Source: Agrococcus carbonis (GTDB taxonomy: Bacteria > Actinomycetota > Actinomycetes > Actinomycetales > Microbacteriaceae). From it: a stretch of DNA of 64,000 bases. The stretch is taken from the NCBI RefSeq assembly GCF_900104705.1, contig NZ_LT629734.1:2356001-2420000 (forward strand). The letters run 5' to 3'. This document shows positions 25,257-35,550 of the stretch, piece by piece; within the stretch, counting starts at the first letter, position 1; every line of letters begins with the position of its first letter. The translations under genes and the position numbers were made by a program. The notes below the pieces were generated by a model, which ran no database searches, was not told where the DNA came from, and saw nothing but the letters and a program-made list of their open reading frames with translations.

Positions 25257-26548
25257 ACCACTACCGCTCCCTCCGCATCGCGCTGCTCGGCGCCGGCAGC
25301 GTCGGCTCGCAGGTCGCGCGCCTGCTCATCGAGCAGCAGCACGAGCTCGCCGCCCGCGTCGGCGCGCCGCTCGAGCTCGTCGGCATCGGGGTGCGCGACG
25401 TCGACGCGAAGCGCGACGTCGAGCTGCCGCGCGAGCTGCTCACCGACGACCTCGAGACGCTCGTCGCGGGCGCCGACATCGTCGTCGAGCTGCTCGGCGG
25501 GATCGAGCCGGCCCGCACGCTGCTGCTCGAGGCGCTCGCCGCAGGCGCCGACGTCGTCACCGCCAACAAGGCCCTCGTCGCCGCGCACGGTCCCGAGCTC
25601 TTCGAGGCGGCGGCGGTCGTCGGCGCGCACGTCGCCTACGAGGCGGCGGTCGGCGGCGCGATCCCGATCATCCGCCCGCTCGAGCAGTCGCTCGCCGGTG
25701 ACCGCGTCACGCGCGTGATGGGCATCGTCAACGGCACGACCAACTTCATCCTCGACCGCATGCACACCGAGGGCTCGTCGCTCGAGGACGCGCTCGCGAC
25801 CGCGACCGCGCTCGGCTACGCCGAGGCCGACCCGACCGCCGACATCGAGGGCTTCGACGCCGCGAGCAAGGCGACGATCCTCGCCTCGCTCGCCTTCCAC
25901 ACCGAGGTGCCCGCCGACCAGGTGCACCGCGAGGGCATCACGGGCGTGACGGATGCGATGGTGCAGCAGGCCGAGCGGGGCGGCCGGGTGCTCAAGCTGG
26001 TCGCCATCTGCGAACGGGTCGCGGGGGAGGACGGCGCCGACCGCGTCTCGGCCCGCGTGCATCCCGTCTCGCTGCCGGGCACGCATCCGCTCGCCGCCGT
26101 GCACGAGGCGATGAACGCGATCTTCGTCACCGCCGAATCGGCGGGCGACCTCATGTTCTACGGGGCGGGCGCCGGTGGCCCCGAGACCGCCTCGGCGGTG
26201 CTCGGCGACCTCGTCTCGATGGCGCGCCGGCACGTGGCCGGTGGCCCCGGCATGCCCGTCTCGACGCACGCCAACCTGGGGCTCGCGCCCTTCGCCGACG
26301 TGCTCGCGCGGCACGAGCTCGCGCTCACGGTCGCCGACCGGCCGGGCGTGCTCGCCCGCATCGCCGGGCTGCTCTCGGAGCACGGCGTCTCGGTCGAGTC
26401 GGTGCGGCAGGATCCGAGCGACGGCTCGGCCTCGCTCGTGCTCGGCACCCACACCGCGAGCGAGGGGCGCATCGCATCGGTGCTCGAGGCGCTCGAGCAG
26501 CAGGACGACGTGGAGCGGATCGACAGCGTGATCCGGCTCATCGACTAG
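25253..26548 (+). CDS. hom: Homoserine dehydrogenase
   Basis: A 431-residue NAD(P)-dependent enzyme converting aspartate semialdehyde to homoserine. The N-terminal Rossmann fold shows LLGAGSVGSQVA, followed by TANKAL, YEAAVGGAIPII and IVNGTTNFIL of the catalytic domain. A C-terminal ACT domain (LALTVADRPGVLARIAGLL) suggests feedback control by threonine. It overlaps lysA by four bases and leads into thrC after nine bases with an AGGAGG-like site. Confidence 0.96.
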   Translation: MNHYRSLRIALLGAGSVGSQVARLLIEQQHELAARVGAPLELVGIGVRDVDAKRDVELPRELLTDDLETLVAGADIVVELLGGIEPARTLLLEALAAGADVVTANKALVAAHGPELFEAAAVVGAHVAYEAAVGGAIPIIRPLEQSLAGDRVTRVMGIVNGTTNFILDRMHTEGSSLEDALATATALGYAEADPTADIEGFDAASKATILASLAFHTEVPADQVHREGITGVTDAMVQQAERGGRVLKLVAICERVAGEDGADRVSARVHPVSLPGTHPLAAVHEAMNAIFVTAESAGDLMFYGAGAGGPETASAVLGDLVSMARRHVAGGPGMPVSTHANLGLAPFADVLARHELALTVADRPGVLARIAGLLSEHGVSVESVRQDPSDGSASLVLGTHTASEGRIASVLEALEQQDDVERIDSVIRLID

Positions 26549-26557
26549 GAGGACCAG

Positions 26558-27643
26558 ATGCTGAAGCAGAGCCAGCGGAACCAGTGGCGGGGCGTGCTGC
26601 ACGAGTGGGCCGACGTGCTCGACGTGACGGATGCGTCGACCGTCGTCACGCTCGGCGAGGGCGGCACCCCGCTCATCGAGTCGAAGGCGCTCTCGCAGAT
26701 GACGGATGCGCGCGTGCTCGTGAAGTTCGAGGGCCTCAACCCCACGGGGTCGTTCAAGGACCGCGGCATGACCGTCGCCGTCTCGCGCGCGATCGACAAG
26801 GGCGCGAAGGCGATCGCGTGCGCCTCGACCGGCAACACCTCGGCGGCTGCGGCGGCCTACGCGGCGGCGGCCGGCATCCAGGCGATCGTGCTCGTGCCCG
26901 AGGGCAAGATCGCGATGGGCAAGCTCGCCCAGTCGGTCGTGCACGGCGCGCGCATCGTGCAGGTGCGCGGCAACTTCGACGATTGCCTCGAGATCTCGAA
27001 GGAGCTCGCCGAGCAGTACCCGGTGCACCTCGTGAACTCGGTGAACGACGACCGCATCGAGGGCCAGAAGACCGCCGCGCTCGAGATCGTCGACGTGCTC
27101 GGCGACGCGCCCGACCTGCACCTCATCCCGGTCGGCAACGCCGGCAACATCACGAGCTACTGGCGCGGCTACTCGCTCGCCGAGACGAGCGGCATGGCCA
27201 CGAAGCGACCCCGGATGCTCGGGTTCCAGGCCGCGGGCGCTGCCCCGATCGTGCGCGGCGAGGTCGTGCGCGAGCCCGACACGGTCGCGACCGCAATCCG
27301 CATCGGCAACCCCGCGTCGTGGCAGCAGGCGCTCGACGCGCGCGACGAGTCGGGCGGCTCGATCACCGCGATCGGCGACGCCGACATCCTGAAGGCGCAG
27401 CGGCTGCTCGCCTCCTCGACCGGCGTCTTCGTCGAGCCGGCCTCGGCCATCTCGGTCGCGGGCCTGCTCGAGCGGCACGCCGCGGGCGACATCCCCGCCG
27501 GCGCCACCGTCACGCTCACCGTCACGGGCCACGGGCTCAAGGACGCGCAGTGGGGCCTCAAGCGCGAGGACGGCTCGGATGCGCAGCCCGAGTCGGCCGA
27601 CGCCGACACCGCGCAGGTCGCGCAGCTGCTGGGGCTCGCATGA
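26558..27643 (+). CDS. thrC: Threonine synthase
   Basis: A 361-residue PLP enzyme that turns O-phosphohomoserine into threonine. The PLP lysine is in [11 protein letters not shown], the phosphate loop region is [13 protein letters not shown] and [11 protein letters not shown] follows; the length suits the shorter actinobacterial class. AGGAGGACC precedes ATG 26558. It sits between hom and thrB, and its stop overlaps thrB's ATG. Confidence 0.96.
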   Translation: MLKQSQRNQWRGVLHEWADVLDVTDASTVVTLGEGGTPLIESKALSQMTDARVLVKFEGLNPTGSFKDRGMTVAVSRAIDKGAKAIACASTGNTSAAAAAYAAAAGIQAIVLVPEGKIAMGKLAQSVVHGARIVQVRGNFDDCLEISKELAEQYPVHLVNSVNDDRIEGQKTAALEIVDVLGDAPDLHLIPVGNAGNITSYWRGYSLAETSGMATKRPRMLGFQAAGAAPIVRGEVVREPDTVATAIRIGNPASWQQALDARDESGGSITAIGDADILKAQRLLASSTGVFVEPASAISVAGLLERHAAGDIPAGATVTLTVTGHGLKDAQWGLKREDGSDAQPESADADTAQVAQLLGLA

Positions 27644-28650
27644 CGGGCGAGATGCCCGCGGGCGCCGCGGCAGCCCCCGGCGCCCAGCCGACCGTGCCCG
27701 ACGGCCGCCGCGTGCGCGTGCGCGTGCCCGCGACGAGCGCCAACCTCGGCCCCGGCTTCGACACGCTCGGCCTCGCGCTCAACGTGCACGACGAGCTCGA
27801 GGTCGTCGCGACCGTGCCGGGCGCCGACGGCCCGCAGGTGCGCGTCGACGTCACGGGCGTGGGCGCCGGCGAGGTGCCGACCGACGAGTCGAACCTCGTC
27901 GCGCGCTCGCTGCTGCACGTCTTCGACCGCGTCGGCGTCGCGGCGCCGAGCCTCCACCTGACCGCGACCAACCGCATCCCGCACGGCCGCGGCATGGGCT
28001 CGTCGGGCGCCGCGATCGTCTCGGGCGTGCTCGCCGCGAAGGGCCTGCTCGAGGGGGTCGTCGAGGTCGGCGACGACGACGTGCTGCGCTACGCGACCGA
28101 GCTCGAGGGACACCCCGACAACGTCGCGCCCGCGATCTTCGGGGGCCTCACGATCGCGTGGGTCGACGAGACCGGCCCGCGCCAGAAGCAGCTCGCCGTG
28201 CACCGCGGCGTCTCGCTGCTCGTCGCGGTGCCCGAGGCGACGATGTCGACGAAGCTCGCGCGCAGCCTGCAGCCCGAGGCCGTGCCGCACGCCGACGCGG
28301 TGTTCAACGTGTCGCGCTCGGCGCTGCTCGTCGCGGCGCTCACGCAGAGCCCCGAGCTGCTGCTCGACGCGACCGAGGATCGTCTGCACCAGTCGTACCG
28401 CGCGAGCGCGATGCCCGCGACGAGCGCGCTCATCGAGGCGCTGCGCGCCGCCGGCCACGCGGCCGTCGTCTCGGGAGCGGGCCCCTCGGTGCTCGTGCTC
28501 GCGGCCGACCCCGCGGCCCGGCTGGACGCCGCCCGGATCGTCGAGGAGCGCGCCGAGGCATGGCACGCGCACCTGCTCGCCGTCGACATCCGCGGTGGTA
28601 CAGTGGAGCGCATCCCCGCCAGTGCCGTGGTCACACCCGGCATGGGGTGA
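27640..28650 (+). CDS. thrB: Homoserine kinase (GHMP family)
   Basis: A 336-residue kinase phosphorylating homoserine with ATP. GHMP motifs are present: [19 protein letters not shown] near the N-terminus, the glycine-rich loop [14 protein letters not shown], and [12 protein letters not shown] near the C-terminus. ATG 27640 overlaps the thrC stop by four bases. It ends the hom-thrC-thrB unit; a small hairpin at 28686-28702 follows before rho. Confidence 0.95.
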   Translation: MTGEMPAGAAAAPGAQPTVPDGRRVRVRVPATSANLGPGFDTLGLALNVHDELEVVATVPGADGPQVRVDVTGVGAGEVPTDESNLVARSLLHVFDRVGVAAPSLHLTATNRIPHGRGMGSSGAAIVSGVLAAKGLLEGVVEVGDDDVLRYATELEGHPDNVAPAIFGGLTIAWVDETGPRQKQLAVHRGVSLLVAVPEATMSTKLARSLQPEAVPHADAVFNVSRSALLVAALTQSPELLLDATEDRLHQSYRASAMPATSALIEALRAAGHAAVVSGAGPSVLVLAADPAARLDAARIVEERAEAWHAHLLAVDIRGGTVERIPASAVVTPGMG

Positions 28651-28685
28651 TTCTGACTCCACTCTCCGCATCTCTGACGCGTTCG

Positions 28686-28702
28686 ATCGCCCCTAGGGCG
28701 AT
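28686..28702. terminator. Hairpin between thrB and rho
   Basis: ATCGCCC-CTA-GGGCGAT, a perfect 7-bp stem with a 3-base loop. It is 36 bases after the thrB stop and 72 bases before the rho start. It could end the thr operon or be part of a rho leader; there is no T tract. Confidence 0.4.
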
Positions 28703-28774
28703 GGGCGCAGCGGGAGTCAAGGTCCCACGCCCGCGACATCGCGCGCGGGCCGACATCGAAGGAGCACTCGCGTC

Positions 28775-30988
28775 ATGAGCGAGACGACCGACATCGCGGC
28801 AGCAGCCGACACCACCCAGCCCCAGAGCGAGCCTCAGAGCGAGCCCCAGCGCCAGCCCGAGGCGCAGCCCGCGGCCGAGGCGACCGCCGAGCCCGCCGCA
28901 GCGCCCAAGCGCCGCTCGCGCCGCGCGACGACGACGTCCGTGGCCCAGGCGGCCGCCGCGCCAACCAAGGAGGCGCCCGCCGCGCCTGCCGACGAGGCGC
29001 CCGCTGCGTCTGCCGGGGAGACCGCCGACGCCCCCGCCGAGAAGCCCGCGGCCAAGCGCCGCACCAGCACCCGCCGCACCGCGGCCAGCAAGCAGGCGGA
29101 GGCCGAGGCCACCGAGAGCGCGCCCGACGCCGCCGAGGCGCCCGCCGAGACGAGCGAGGCCGCCGAGACCGGCGAGGCCGCCGAGGAGGCGCCGAAGCGC
29201 CCCGCGCGCCGCGCGAGCCGCTCGCGCAAGGTGGCGGACGCCGAGCCGACCGCCGAGGCCGAGGCGCCCGCCGCGGTCGAGACGACGGATGCGTCGGCCG
29301 CCGACGCGCCCGCGACCGCGAGCGACGCGCAGCCCGACGCATCCGCGACCGAGCCCGCCGAGGGCGGCCGTGGACGGAAGCGCCGCGGCGAGCAGCGCGA
29401 GGGCGACCAGGGCGACCAGGCCCAGGGCGACCAGGCACGGGGCGACCAGGCACAGCGCGACGCGCAGGCCGAGCAGGCACGCGGCGACCAGGCGCAGGAC
29501 CAGGCCGACGGCGAGGGCCAGCGCGAGCAGGACCAGCGCGACCAGGACCAGGGCGACCAGGACCAGGGCCAGGGCGGCTCGCGCCGTCGCCGCAGCCGCG
29601 GCAAGGGCGGCCAGGGCAACGACCAGCAGGGCCAGCAGGGCCAGCAGCGCGGTCAGGGCCAGCAGCACCACGACGACGACGCCGACGACGAGGGCGGCTC
29701 GCGCCGAGGCCGCGGCCGCGGCCGCAACCAGCAGGGCGCGCAGCAGCAGCCGCAGCAGCAGCAGGACGACGGCTCGCGCCGCGGCCGCGGTCGCGGCCGC
29801 ACGCGCGGCACCGACGCCGAGCCCGAGATCCACGAGGACGACGTGCTGCTGCCGGTCGCCGGCATCCTCGACGTGCTGGACAACTACGCGTTCGTGCGCA
29901 CCTCGGGCTACCTGCCCGGCGCGAACGACGTCTACGTCTCGCTCGCGCAGGTGAAGAAGCACGGGCTGCGCAAGGGCGACGCGATCGTCGGCGCCATCAA
30001 GCAGCCGCGCGACGGCGAGCAGCAGTCGAGCCGCCAGAAGTACAACGCGCTCGTGCGCGTCGACTCGGTCAACGGCCAGTCGCCCGAGGAGTCGGTGAAC
30101 CGCGTCGAGTTCTCGAAGCTCACGCCGCTCTACCCGCAGGAGCGCCTGCGCCTCGAGACGGCGCCCGGCAAGCTCTCGACCCGCGTGATCGACCTCGTGT
30201 CGCCGATCGGCAAGGGCCAGCGCGGCCTCATCGTGTCGCCGCCGAAGGCGGGCAAGACCCTCGTGATGCAGGCCATCGCCAACGCGATCGCCGAGAACAA
30301 CCCCGAGGTGCACCTGATGATCGTGCTCGTCGACGAGCGCCCCGAGGAGGTCACCGACTTCCAGCGCACCGTCAAGGGCGAGGTCATCGCATCGACCTTC
30401 GACCGGCCCGCCGAGGATCACACGATCGTCGCCGAGCTCGCGATCGAGCGCGCGAAGCGTCTCGTCGAGCTGGGCCACGACGTCGTCGTGCTGCTCGACG
30501 GCATCACGCGCCTCGGCCGCGCCTACAACCTCGCCGTGCCCGCATCCGGCCGCATCCTCTCGGGCGGTGTCGACTCGAGCGCGCTCTACCCGCCGAAGAA
30601 GTTCTTCGGCGCCGCGCGCAACATCGAGCACGGCGGCTCGCTCACGATCCTCGCGACCGCGCTCGTCGAGACCGGCTCGAAGATGGACGAGGTGATCTTC
30701 GAGGAGTTCAAGGGCACCGGCAACATGGAGCTGCGCCTCTCGCGCCAGATGGCCGACAAGCGCATCTTCCCCGCCGTCGACGTCAACGCCTCCGGCACCC
30801 GCCGCGAGGAGATGCTCATGGGCGTCGAGGAGACGAAGGTCATGTGGAAGCTGCGGCGCGCGCTCGCCGGGCTCGACACGCAGCAGGCGCTCGAGATCGT
30901 GCTGAAGCAGCTCAAGGAGACGCAGTCGAACGTCGAGTTCCTCATGAAGGTCTCGAAGTCGGTGCCCGGCCAGCACGACAAGGACTGA
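28775..30988 (+). CDS. rho: Transcription termination factor Rho with long low-complexity N-terminal region
   Basis: A 737-residue hexameric RNA helicase that ends transcription. The core is standard: an RNA-binding domain from about residue 352 ([20 protein letters not shown]), Walker [30 protein letters not shown] and ITRLGRAYN. The first 350 residues are disordered: Ala/Glu/Pro-rich, then (about 200-340) Gln/Asp/Gly runs of the GDQ and DQGDQ type broken by RRGRGRGRN patches. Actinobacterial Rho proteins often carry an Arg/Asp-rich insertion, but the GDQ repeat is striking. AAGGAG precedes ATG 28775. prfA follows after one base. Confidence 0.96.
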   Translation: MSETTDIAAAADTTQPQSEPQSEPQRQPEAQPAAEATAEPAAAPKRRSRRATTTSVAQAAAAPTKEAPAAPADEAPAASAGETADAPAEKPAAKRRTSTRRTAASKQAEAEATESAPDAAEAPAETSEAAETGEAAEEAPKRPARRASRSRKVADAEPTAEAEAPAAVETTDASAADAPATASDAQPDASATEPAEGGRGRKRRGEQREGDQGDQAQGDQARGDQAQRDAQAEQARGDQAQDQADGEGQREQDQRDQDQGDQDQGQGGSRRRRSRGKGGQGNDQQGQQGQQRGQGQQHHDDDADDEGGSRRGRGRGRNQQGAQQQPQQQQDDGSRRGRGRGRTRGTDAEPEIHEDDVLLPVAGILDVLDNYAFVRTSGYLPGANDVYVSLAQVKKHGLRKGDAIVGAIKQPRDGEQQSSRQKYNALVRVDSVNGQSPEESVNRVEFSKLTPLYPQERLRLETAPGKLSTRVIDLVSPIGKGQRGLIVSPPKAGKTLVMQAIANAIAENNPEVHLMIVLVDERPEEVTDFQRTVKGEVIASTFDRPAEDHTIVAELAIERAKRLVELGHDVVVLLDGITRLGRAYNLAVPASGRILSGGVDSSALYPPKKFFGAARNIEHGGSLTILATALVETGSKMDEVIFEEFKGTGNMELRLSRQMADKRIFPAVDVNASGTRREEMLMGVEETKVMWKLRRALAGLDTQQALEIVLKQLKETQSNVEFLMKVSKSVPGQHDKD

Positions 30989-30989
30989 C

Positions 30990-32072
30990 GTGTTCGAGTC
31001 GGTCGCAGGGCTCCTCGCCGAGCACGCCGACCTCGAGCAGCAGCTCGCCGACCCGGCGCTGCACGCCGACGCCGGCCGTGCGCGCCGGGTGAACCGGCGC
31101 TACGCCGAGCTCAGCCAGATCAAGGCTGCGCACGAGCGCTGGCAGCAGGCGGGGGAGGACCTCGAGGCCGCGCGCGAGCTCGCGCGCGAGGACGACGCCT
31201 TCGCCGAGGAGGTGCCCGCGCTCGAGCAGACGGCCCACGAGGCCGAGGAGCGCCTGCGCCGCCTGCTCATCCCGCGCGACCCGGATGACGGGCGCGACGT
31301 GATCATGGAGGTCAAGGGCGGCGAGGGCGGCGAGGAGTCGGCGCTGTTCGCGGCCGACCTCGTGCGCATGTACTCGCACTACGCGACGAGCCGCGGCTGG
31401 AAGGTCGAGATGCTCGAGTCGACGCCGAGCGACATGGGCGGCTTCAAGGACGTGCAGATCGCGATCAAGTCGTCGTCGAACGACCCCGCGGAGGGCGTGT
31501 GGGCGTCGCTCAAGTACGAGGGCGGCGTGCACCGCGTCCAGCGCGTGCCCGCGACCGAGTCGCAGGGCCGCATCCACACGTCGACGACCGGCGTGCTGGT
31601 CTTCCCCGAGGTGGATGCGCCGGACGAGATCCAGATCGACCAGAACGACCTGAAGATCGACGTCTACCGCTCGTCGGGCCCGGGCGGCCAGAGCGTCAAC
31701 ACGACCGACTCGGCCGTGCGCATCACGCACCTGCCGACCGGCATCACCGTCTCGATGCAGAACGAGAAGAGCCAGCTGCAGAACCGCGAGGCCGGCATGC
31801 GCGTGCTGCGCGCCCGCCTGCTCGCGAAGCAGCAGGAGGAGCTCGAGGCGGCGGCGTCGGATGCGCGCAAGTCGCAGATCCGCGGCATGGACCGCTCCGA
31901 GCGCATCCGCACCTACAACTTCCCCGAGAACCGCATCGCCGACCACCGCACGGGCTTCAAGGCCTACAACCTCGACTCGGTGATGGACGGCGCGCTGCAG
32001 CCGGTGATCGACTCGTGCATCGCCGCCGACGAGGAGGCGCGGCTCGCGGCCCTCTCGGGCGACGAGGGCTGA
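30990..32072 (+). CDS. prfA: Peptide chain release factor 1
   Basis: A 360-residue release factor reading UAA and UAG. The catalytic GGQ is in [15 protein letters not shown], and the RF1-type PxT tripeptide is in [15 protein letters not shown] 30990 begins one base after the rho stop, so it is probably translated from the rho transcript. Its usual methylase partner prmC lies 6.5 kb downstream rather than adjacent. Confidence 0.96.
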   Translation: MFESVAGLLAEHADLEQQLADPALHADAGRARRVNRRYAELSQIKAAHERWQQAGEDLEAARELAREDDAFAEEVPALEQTAHEAEERLRRLLIPRDPDDGRDVIMEVKGGEGGEESALFAADLVRMYSHYATSRGWKVEMLESTPSDMGGFKDVQIAIKSSSNDPAEGVWASLKYEGGVHRVQRVPATESQGRIHTSTTGVLVFPEVDAPDEIQIDQNDLKIDVYRSSGPGGQSVNTTDSAVRITHLPTGITVSMQNEKSQLQNREAGMRVLRARLLAKQQEELEAAASDARKSQIRGMDRSERIRTYNFPENRIADHRTGFKAYNLDSVMDGALQPVIDSCIAADEEARLAALSGDEG

Positions 32073-32109
32073 GGCCGCTCCTCGTGGTGCTGCCGGGTAG
32101 CCTCGGCGC

Positions 32110-32367
32110 ATGACGATCCCCGCGACCGACGTGACGAACCCGCTGCTGCCCGCCGGGTACGACATCATGTGGTCGCTCGTCCTGGCGGTCGCGCTCGCGC
32201 TGACCGTGACGGCCCTCTGGCAGGTGCTGCGCTCGCGCGAGCTGAGCGGCGTGCAGGCGGTCGTCTGGGCACTGCTGATCCTGGCGCTGCCGGTGCTCGG
32301 CCCGATCGCGTGGTGGATCCTGCGGCCGCCGCGCGACGCGCGCTCGGCCGACCGCGCATCCGCCTGA
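32110..32367 (+). CDS. Small PLDc_N-like membrane protein
   Basis: An 85-residue protein with two hydrophobic helices (WSLVLAVALALTVTALW and VVWALLILALPVLGPIAWW), the pattern of the phospholipase D nuclease N-terminal membrane domain, ending in IAWWILRPPR. The role is unknown. TAGCCT (32098-32103) ends six bases before ATG 32110, a leaderless layout, so it is likely expressed apart from prfA. Confidence 0.75.
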   Translation: MTIPATDVTNPLLPAGYDIMWSLVLAVALALTVTALWQVLRSRELSGVQAVVWALLILALPVLGPIAWWILRPPRDARSADRASA

Positions 32368-32386
32368 CGCGCCCGCGGCCTTCCGC

Positions 32387-32432
32387 ACACACCTGACGCG
32401 ACACAGCTGATGCGACACACCTGACGCGACAC
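32387..32432. repeat. Three tandem 14-base repeats upstream of the ScyD/ScyE-like gene
   Basis: Units ACACACCTGACGCG, ACACAGCTGATGCG and ACACACCTGACGCG run without gaps from 32387 to 32428 and end in a further ACAC. They lie about 95 bases upstream of the secreted protein gene and could bind a regulator; no family is recognised. Confidence 0.6.
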
Positions 32433-32526
32433 GGGGGTTGTCCGCGCAGGGGGAGTCGGCGAGCCTGGTGCCGTCGACACCCGTCGTGGTCACGCGCTCC
32501 CAGCACTCAGCGATGAGGAGACCTCC

Positions 32527-33654
32527 ATGTCTCGCACTGCCCTCTCCCGAGCGACGGCCGCAGCGGCCGCGGCGCTCATGGGCCTCAGCCTGCTCGCCGT
32601 CGCCGGCGCACCGGCGCTCGCGGGCCCACCCTCTGACGAGCCGGTCACGGTCGCGACCGGGCTCAACAACCCCCGCCAGCTCTCCGTCGGTCCTGGCCAC
32701 CGGCTCTACGTCGCCGAGGCCGGCACCGCCGACTCCTGCACCGCGATCCCCGGCGCGCCCGCCGAGTTCCAGGCGTGCGGATTCACCGGCTCGGTCACCG
32801 AGGTGCGCGGCGATGCGCAGCGTCGGGTCGTGACCGGCCTGCCCGCCCTCTTCTTCAACGGCGAGGTGATCGGCGCATCCGACGTCGACGTGCGCGGCAC
32901 GCGGGTGTCCGTGCTGGTCGGCGGGCTCTCCGGCGCCACGAGCGCTCGCGCGAGCCTGCCGGGCGACTACGCGACCTTCGGCACGCTGCGCACCGGCGAC
33001 CTGCGCGCGGCGCCTCTCACGCCATCGCAGCTGGAGGGCGTCGCCGATCTCGCCGCGTTCGAGCTCGCGAACAATCCGGACGGGAACCAGCCGCCGGACA
33101 GCAACGCAGTCGGGTTCACCGCGCTCGACGGCAACCGCTGGGCGGTCACCGACGCCGGCGGCAACACGCTGCTCATCGTCGGCCGTGGCGGCGAGCGGCT
33201 CGTCACGACCTTCCCGAACGGCGCGCCGGTGCCGAACCCCTTCGGCGAGGGGATGGTGCCCCCGCAAGCCGTGCCGACCGATGTCGCGGTCGGCCCCGAC
33301 GGCGCGCTGTACGTCTCGCAGCTGACCGGCTTCCCGTTCCCGACCGGCGGCTCGACCATCTGGCGCGTCACCACCGGCGGCCAGGTGTCGGCGTACGCGA
33401 CGGGCCTCACGATGGTGACGAGCCTCGCGTGGCGGGGCGACACCCTCTATGCCGTGCAGCTCGACGACGCGAACTTCTTCGACGGGCACGTCGGGTCGCT
33501 GCGCCGGATCACGCCGGGCGGCTCGAGCCACGAGGCAGTGGTCGATGGCCTGACCGCGCCCTACGGCCTCGCCATCCGCGGGCACGACGCCTATCTGACG
33601 GTGGGCTCCGTGTCGGCGGGGAGCGGTTCGGTCATCCGCGTCGACCTGCGCTGA
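32527..33654 (+). CDS. ScyD/ScyE-family secreted protein
   Basis: A 375-residue exported protein. A signal peptide (about 32 residues, ALMGLSLLAVAGAPALAG) precedes a beta-propeller-like domain with repeated short blades: NNPRQLSVGPGHRLYVAE, NRWAVTDAGGNTLLIV, VAVGPDGALYVSQL, TPGGSSHEAVVDGL. ScyD/ScyE-like proteins are named after scytonemin clusters, but the family is broad and no activity is established. AGGAG precedes ATG 32527. A strong hairpin follows the stop. Confidence 0.78.
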   Translation: MSRTALSRATAAAAAALMGLSLLAVAGAPALAGPPSDEPVTVATGLNNPRQLSVGPGHRLYVAEAGTADSCTAIPGAPAEFQACGFTGSVTEVRGDAQRRVVTGLPALFFNGEVIGASDVDVRGTRVSVLVGGLSGATSARASLPGDYATFGTLRTGDLRAAPLTPSQLEGVADLAAFELANNPDGNQPPDSNAVGFTALDGNRWAVTDAGGNTLLIVGRGGERLVTTFPNGAPVPNPFGEGMVPPQAVPTDVAVGPDGALYVSQLTGFPFPTGGSTIWRVTTGGQVSAYATGLTMVTSLAWRGDTLYAVQLDDANFFDGHVGSLRRITPGGSSHEAVVDGLTAPYGLAIRGHDAYLTVGSVSAGSGSVIRVDLR

Positions 33655-33711
33655 GCCGGCTCCGCCCGCCCATCCGCATCGTCGCTTCCCAGCGCCGGCG
33701 GGTAGCGGCCG

Positions 33712-33747
33712 GCCCGGGAGGTAGCGGCGCGCCGCCACCTCCCGGGC
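33712..33747. terminator. Strong hairpin after the ScyD/ScyE-like gene
   Basis: GCCCGGGAGGT (33712-33722) pairs perfectly with ACCTCCCGGGC (33737-33747), and GGCG/CGCC pair inside. It is 58 bases after the stop and is probably the terminator; no T tract. Confidence 0.55.
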
Positions 33748-33832
33748 GGACGGCTATCGCTCGCCGCGCGCACCGCTCGGCGCCCGGCGCGGACGGCTAC
33801 CGCTCGCCGCGCGCACCGCTCGGCGCCTGGCG
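33747..33832. repeat. Two tandem 43-base repeats with a third degraded copy
   Basis: Units at 33747-33789 and 33790-33832 both begin CGGACGGCTA and include CGCTCGCCGCGCGCACCGCT; they differ at about two positions. A degraded third copy runs to about 33870, just before the next gene's -10 hexamer. The role is unknown. Confidence 0.7.
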
Positions 33833-33886
33833 CCCACGGCGACCGCTCACTGCGCGCACCCGCGCCGCCGGGCGTAGGCTCGCGCC

Positions 33887-34348
33887 ATGGCCGAGGTGAC
33901 GCTGCTGTGCGGCCCGGTCTGCGCGGGCAAGACCACCTACGCGCGCGAGCTCGAGCAGCGCGGCGCGCTCCTGCTCTCGTACGACCGCGAGGCGTGGGCG
34001 CGCGGCGTGCGCGACGGGCGGCCCTCCCGCGAGCTCATGGAGCAGATCGACGCCGACCTGCACAGCCGGCTCGCAGACGGCGTCGCCGCCGACCGCCACG
34101 TGGTGCTCGACGCCTCGCTCTCGACGCGCAAGGTGCGGGATCGGTGGCGGATGCGCTGCGGGGCGATGGGCGTCACGACCGAGCTCGTCGTCGTGCGCGC
34201 CCCGCTCGAGACGCTGCAGGAGCGGCTGCACGAGCGCGAGCCCGGGCCCGACGCGGTCGTGCTCGACGACGCGGCGCTCGCCGCCTACGTCGACGGCTTC
34301 GAGTGGCCGGGCGAGGACGAGCGCCACCGCATCGTCGAGACCGCCTGA
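33887..34348 (+). CDS. P-loop AAA/zeta-type kinase-like protein
   Basis: A 153-residue cytosolic protein. Walker A GPVCAGKTTYARELE is at the N-terminus, with LSYDREAW and VVLDASLSTRKVRDRW as in the predicted small-molecule kinase family related to zeta toxins and polynucleotide kinases. The substrate is unknown. TAGGCT (33875-33880) ends six bases before ATG 33887, so leaderless. No antitoxin-like partner is next to it. Confidence 0.75.
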   Translation: MAEVTLLCGPVCAGKTTYARELEQRGALLLSYDREAWARGVRDGRPSRELMEQIDADLHSRLADGVAADRHVVLDASLSTRKVRDRWRMRCGAMGVTTELVVVRAPLETLQERLHEREPGPDAVVLDDAALAAYVDGFEWPGEDERHRIVETA

Positions 34349-34466
34349 TCGGCGGCGTCGCGCCAGCCGCACGGGCGCTGCCGCCCGCCTGGACGGCGCC
34401 CGCGCGCGGGTCTACGCTGACGGCCAGCCGGGTGCTCCCGGCTGCTCGGACGGGACGGGAGGCGCC

Positions 34467-35072
34467 GTGGCCGACGCAGGATTCCTCAGCGAGCCGGCGG
34501 CCGACGCCGCCGTCGAGGCGATGTACGACGCGGATCGCGAGAGCGAAGGCTACGTCATGAACCTCACCCGCGTGTGGGCGCACATGCCCGAGGTCAATGA
34601 CGCGTGGACGGCGCTCGCGCAGTCCTCAGCGGCTGCGGCCGGGCTGACCTTCCGCCAGAAGGGCATCGTCGTGAGCGCGCTCGCGGCCGAGCTCGGCGAC
34701 GCATACTGCTCGTACGCGTGGGGCACGCGGCTCGCGAGCGCGAGCGATGCCGGCACGGCGGCGGCCGTGCTCGCGGGAGAGCCCGCCTCGGGGCTCGACG
34801 AGGGGGAGCGGGCGCTCGCGGCGTGGGCGCGCCAGCTCGTGCGCGATCCCAACGGCACGACGCCCGACCACATCGCCGCGCTCCGCGCGATCGGGCTCGA
34901 CGACCGCGCGATCGCCGCGCTCACCGCGTACGTCGCCGCGCGCATCGCCTTCTCGACCGTGAACGACGCGCTGGGGGCCGCACCCGACGCCGAGCTGCAC
35001 GCATCCGCCCCCGACGCCGTGCGCGCCGCGATCGCGTGGGGCAGGCCGCCCGCGGGCGGCGTGCCAGGATGA
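34467..35072 (+). CDS. Carboxymuconolactone decarboxylase/AhpD-like protein
   Basis: A 201-residue protein resembling the all-helical AhpD/CMD fold (LTFRQKGIVVSALAAELGDAYCSYAWGTRLA). The AhpD redox motif normally has CxxC; here only one Cys is present (YCSYAWG), so a peroxidase-reductase role is doubtful. GTG 34467 follows GGGAGG. A TACGCT hexamer at 34412-34417 gives a leader of about 45 bases. Confidence 0.75.
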   Translation: MADAGFLSEPAADAAVEAMYDADRESEGYVMNLTRVWAHMPEVNDAWTALAQSSAAAAGLTFRQKGIVVSALAAELGDAYCSYAWGTRLASASDAGTAAAVLAGEPASGLDEGERALAAWARQLVRDPNGTTPDHIAALRAIGLDDRAIAALTAYVAARIAFSTVNDALGAAPDAELHASAPDAVRAAIAWGRPPAGGVPG

Positions 35073-35076
35073 CGGC

Positions 35077-35532
35077 ATGCCCGCGCTGCTCGCCGTCGTC
35101 GCCGCCCTGCTCGCCGCCTGCGCGATCGCGATGGCGGTCGTCGTGCACCGCATCGGCCTGGGCCGCGTCGCGCCGGGCGCGCTCGGGCTGCCGGGCGCGG
35201 GCCTGCGGGCGGATGCGTCGGTGTACGCGGGCACGCATCGCGCGGCCACGCCGCTCACCTGGCTGACGGCCGCGGTCTCGGCGACCGCCGCCGTCGGCTC
35301 GCTCGTCGCGGTAGCGCAGGCGGCGACGGATGTGGCGGCGGTGCTCGCCGTGCTGTCGGCGATCGTGCTCGCCGTCGGCCTCACGCTCGCGAGCTGGCGC
35401 GCGCGCACCGCGCTCGGCGACGACGCCGTGCGCGACGGCCGGCCCGAGGAGGACTCGGTGCTCGGGGAGCGGGCGCTGCCCGACGAGCCGGGCGCGACGG
35501 ACGACGGCGCAGGCGGACGCATCCGCCCCTAG
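35077..35532 (+). CDS. Small integral membrane protein, unknown
   Basis: A 151-residue protein with an N-terminal hydrophobic helix (LLAVVAALLAACAIAMAVVV) and two more (WLTAAVSATAAVGSLVAVA and VAAVLAVLSAIVLAVGLTLA), then an acidic hydrophilic tail. No family is recognised with confidence. It begins four bases after the CMD-like gene and is probably co-transcribed with it. Confidence 0.7.
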   Translation: MPALLAVVAALLAACAIAMAVVVHRIGLGRVAPGALGLPGAGLRADASVYAGTHRAATPLTWLTAAVSATAAVGSLVAVAQAATDVAAVLAVLSAIVLAVGLTLASWRARTALGDDAVRDGRPEEDSVLGERALPDEPGATDDGAGGRIRP

Positions 35533-35550
35533 CTCCCTCCAGCGGTGTCT

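Noticed and set aside
33887..34348. Zeta-toxin of a toxin-antitoxin system
   Set aside because: No antitoxin-like gene is adjacent and the motifs fit a general small kinase family equally well.
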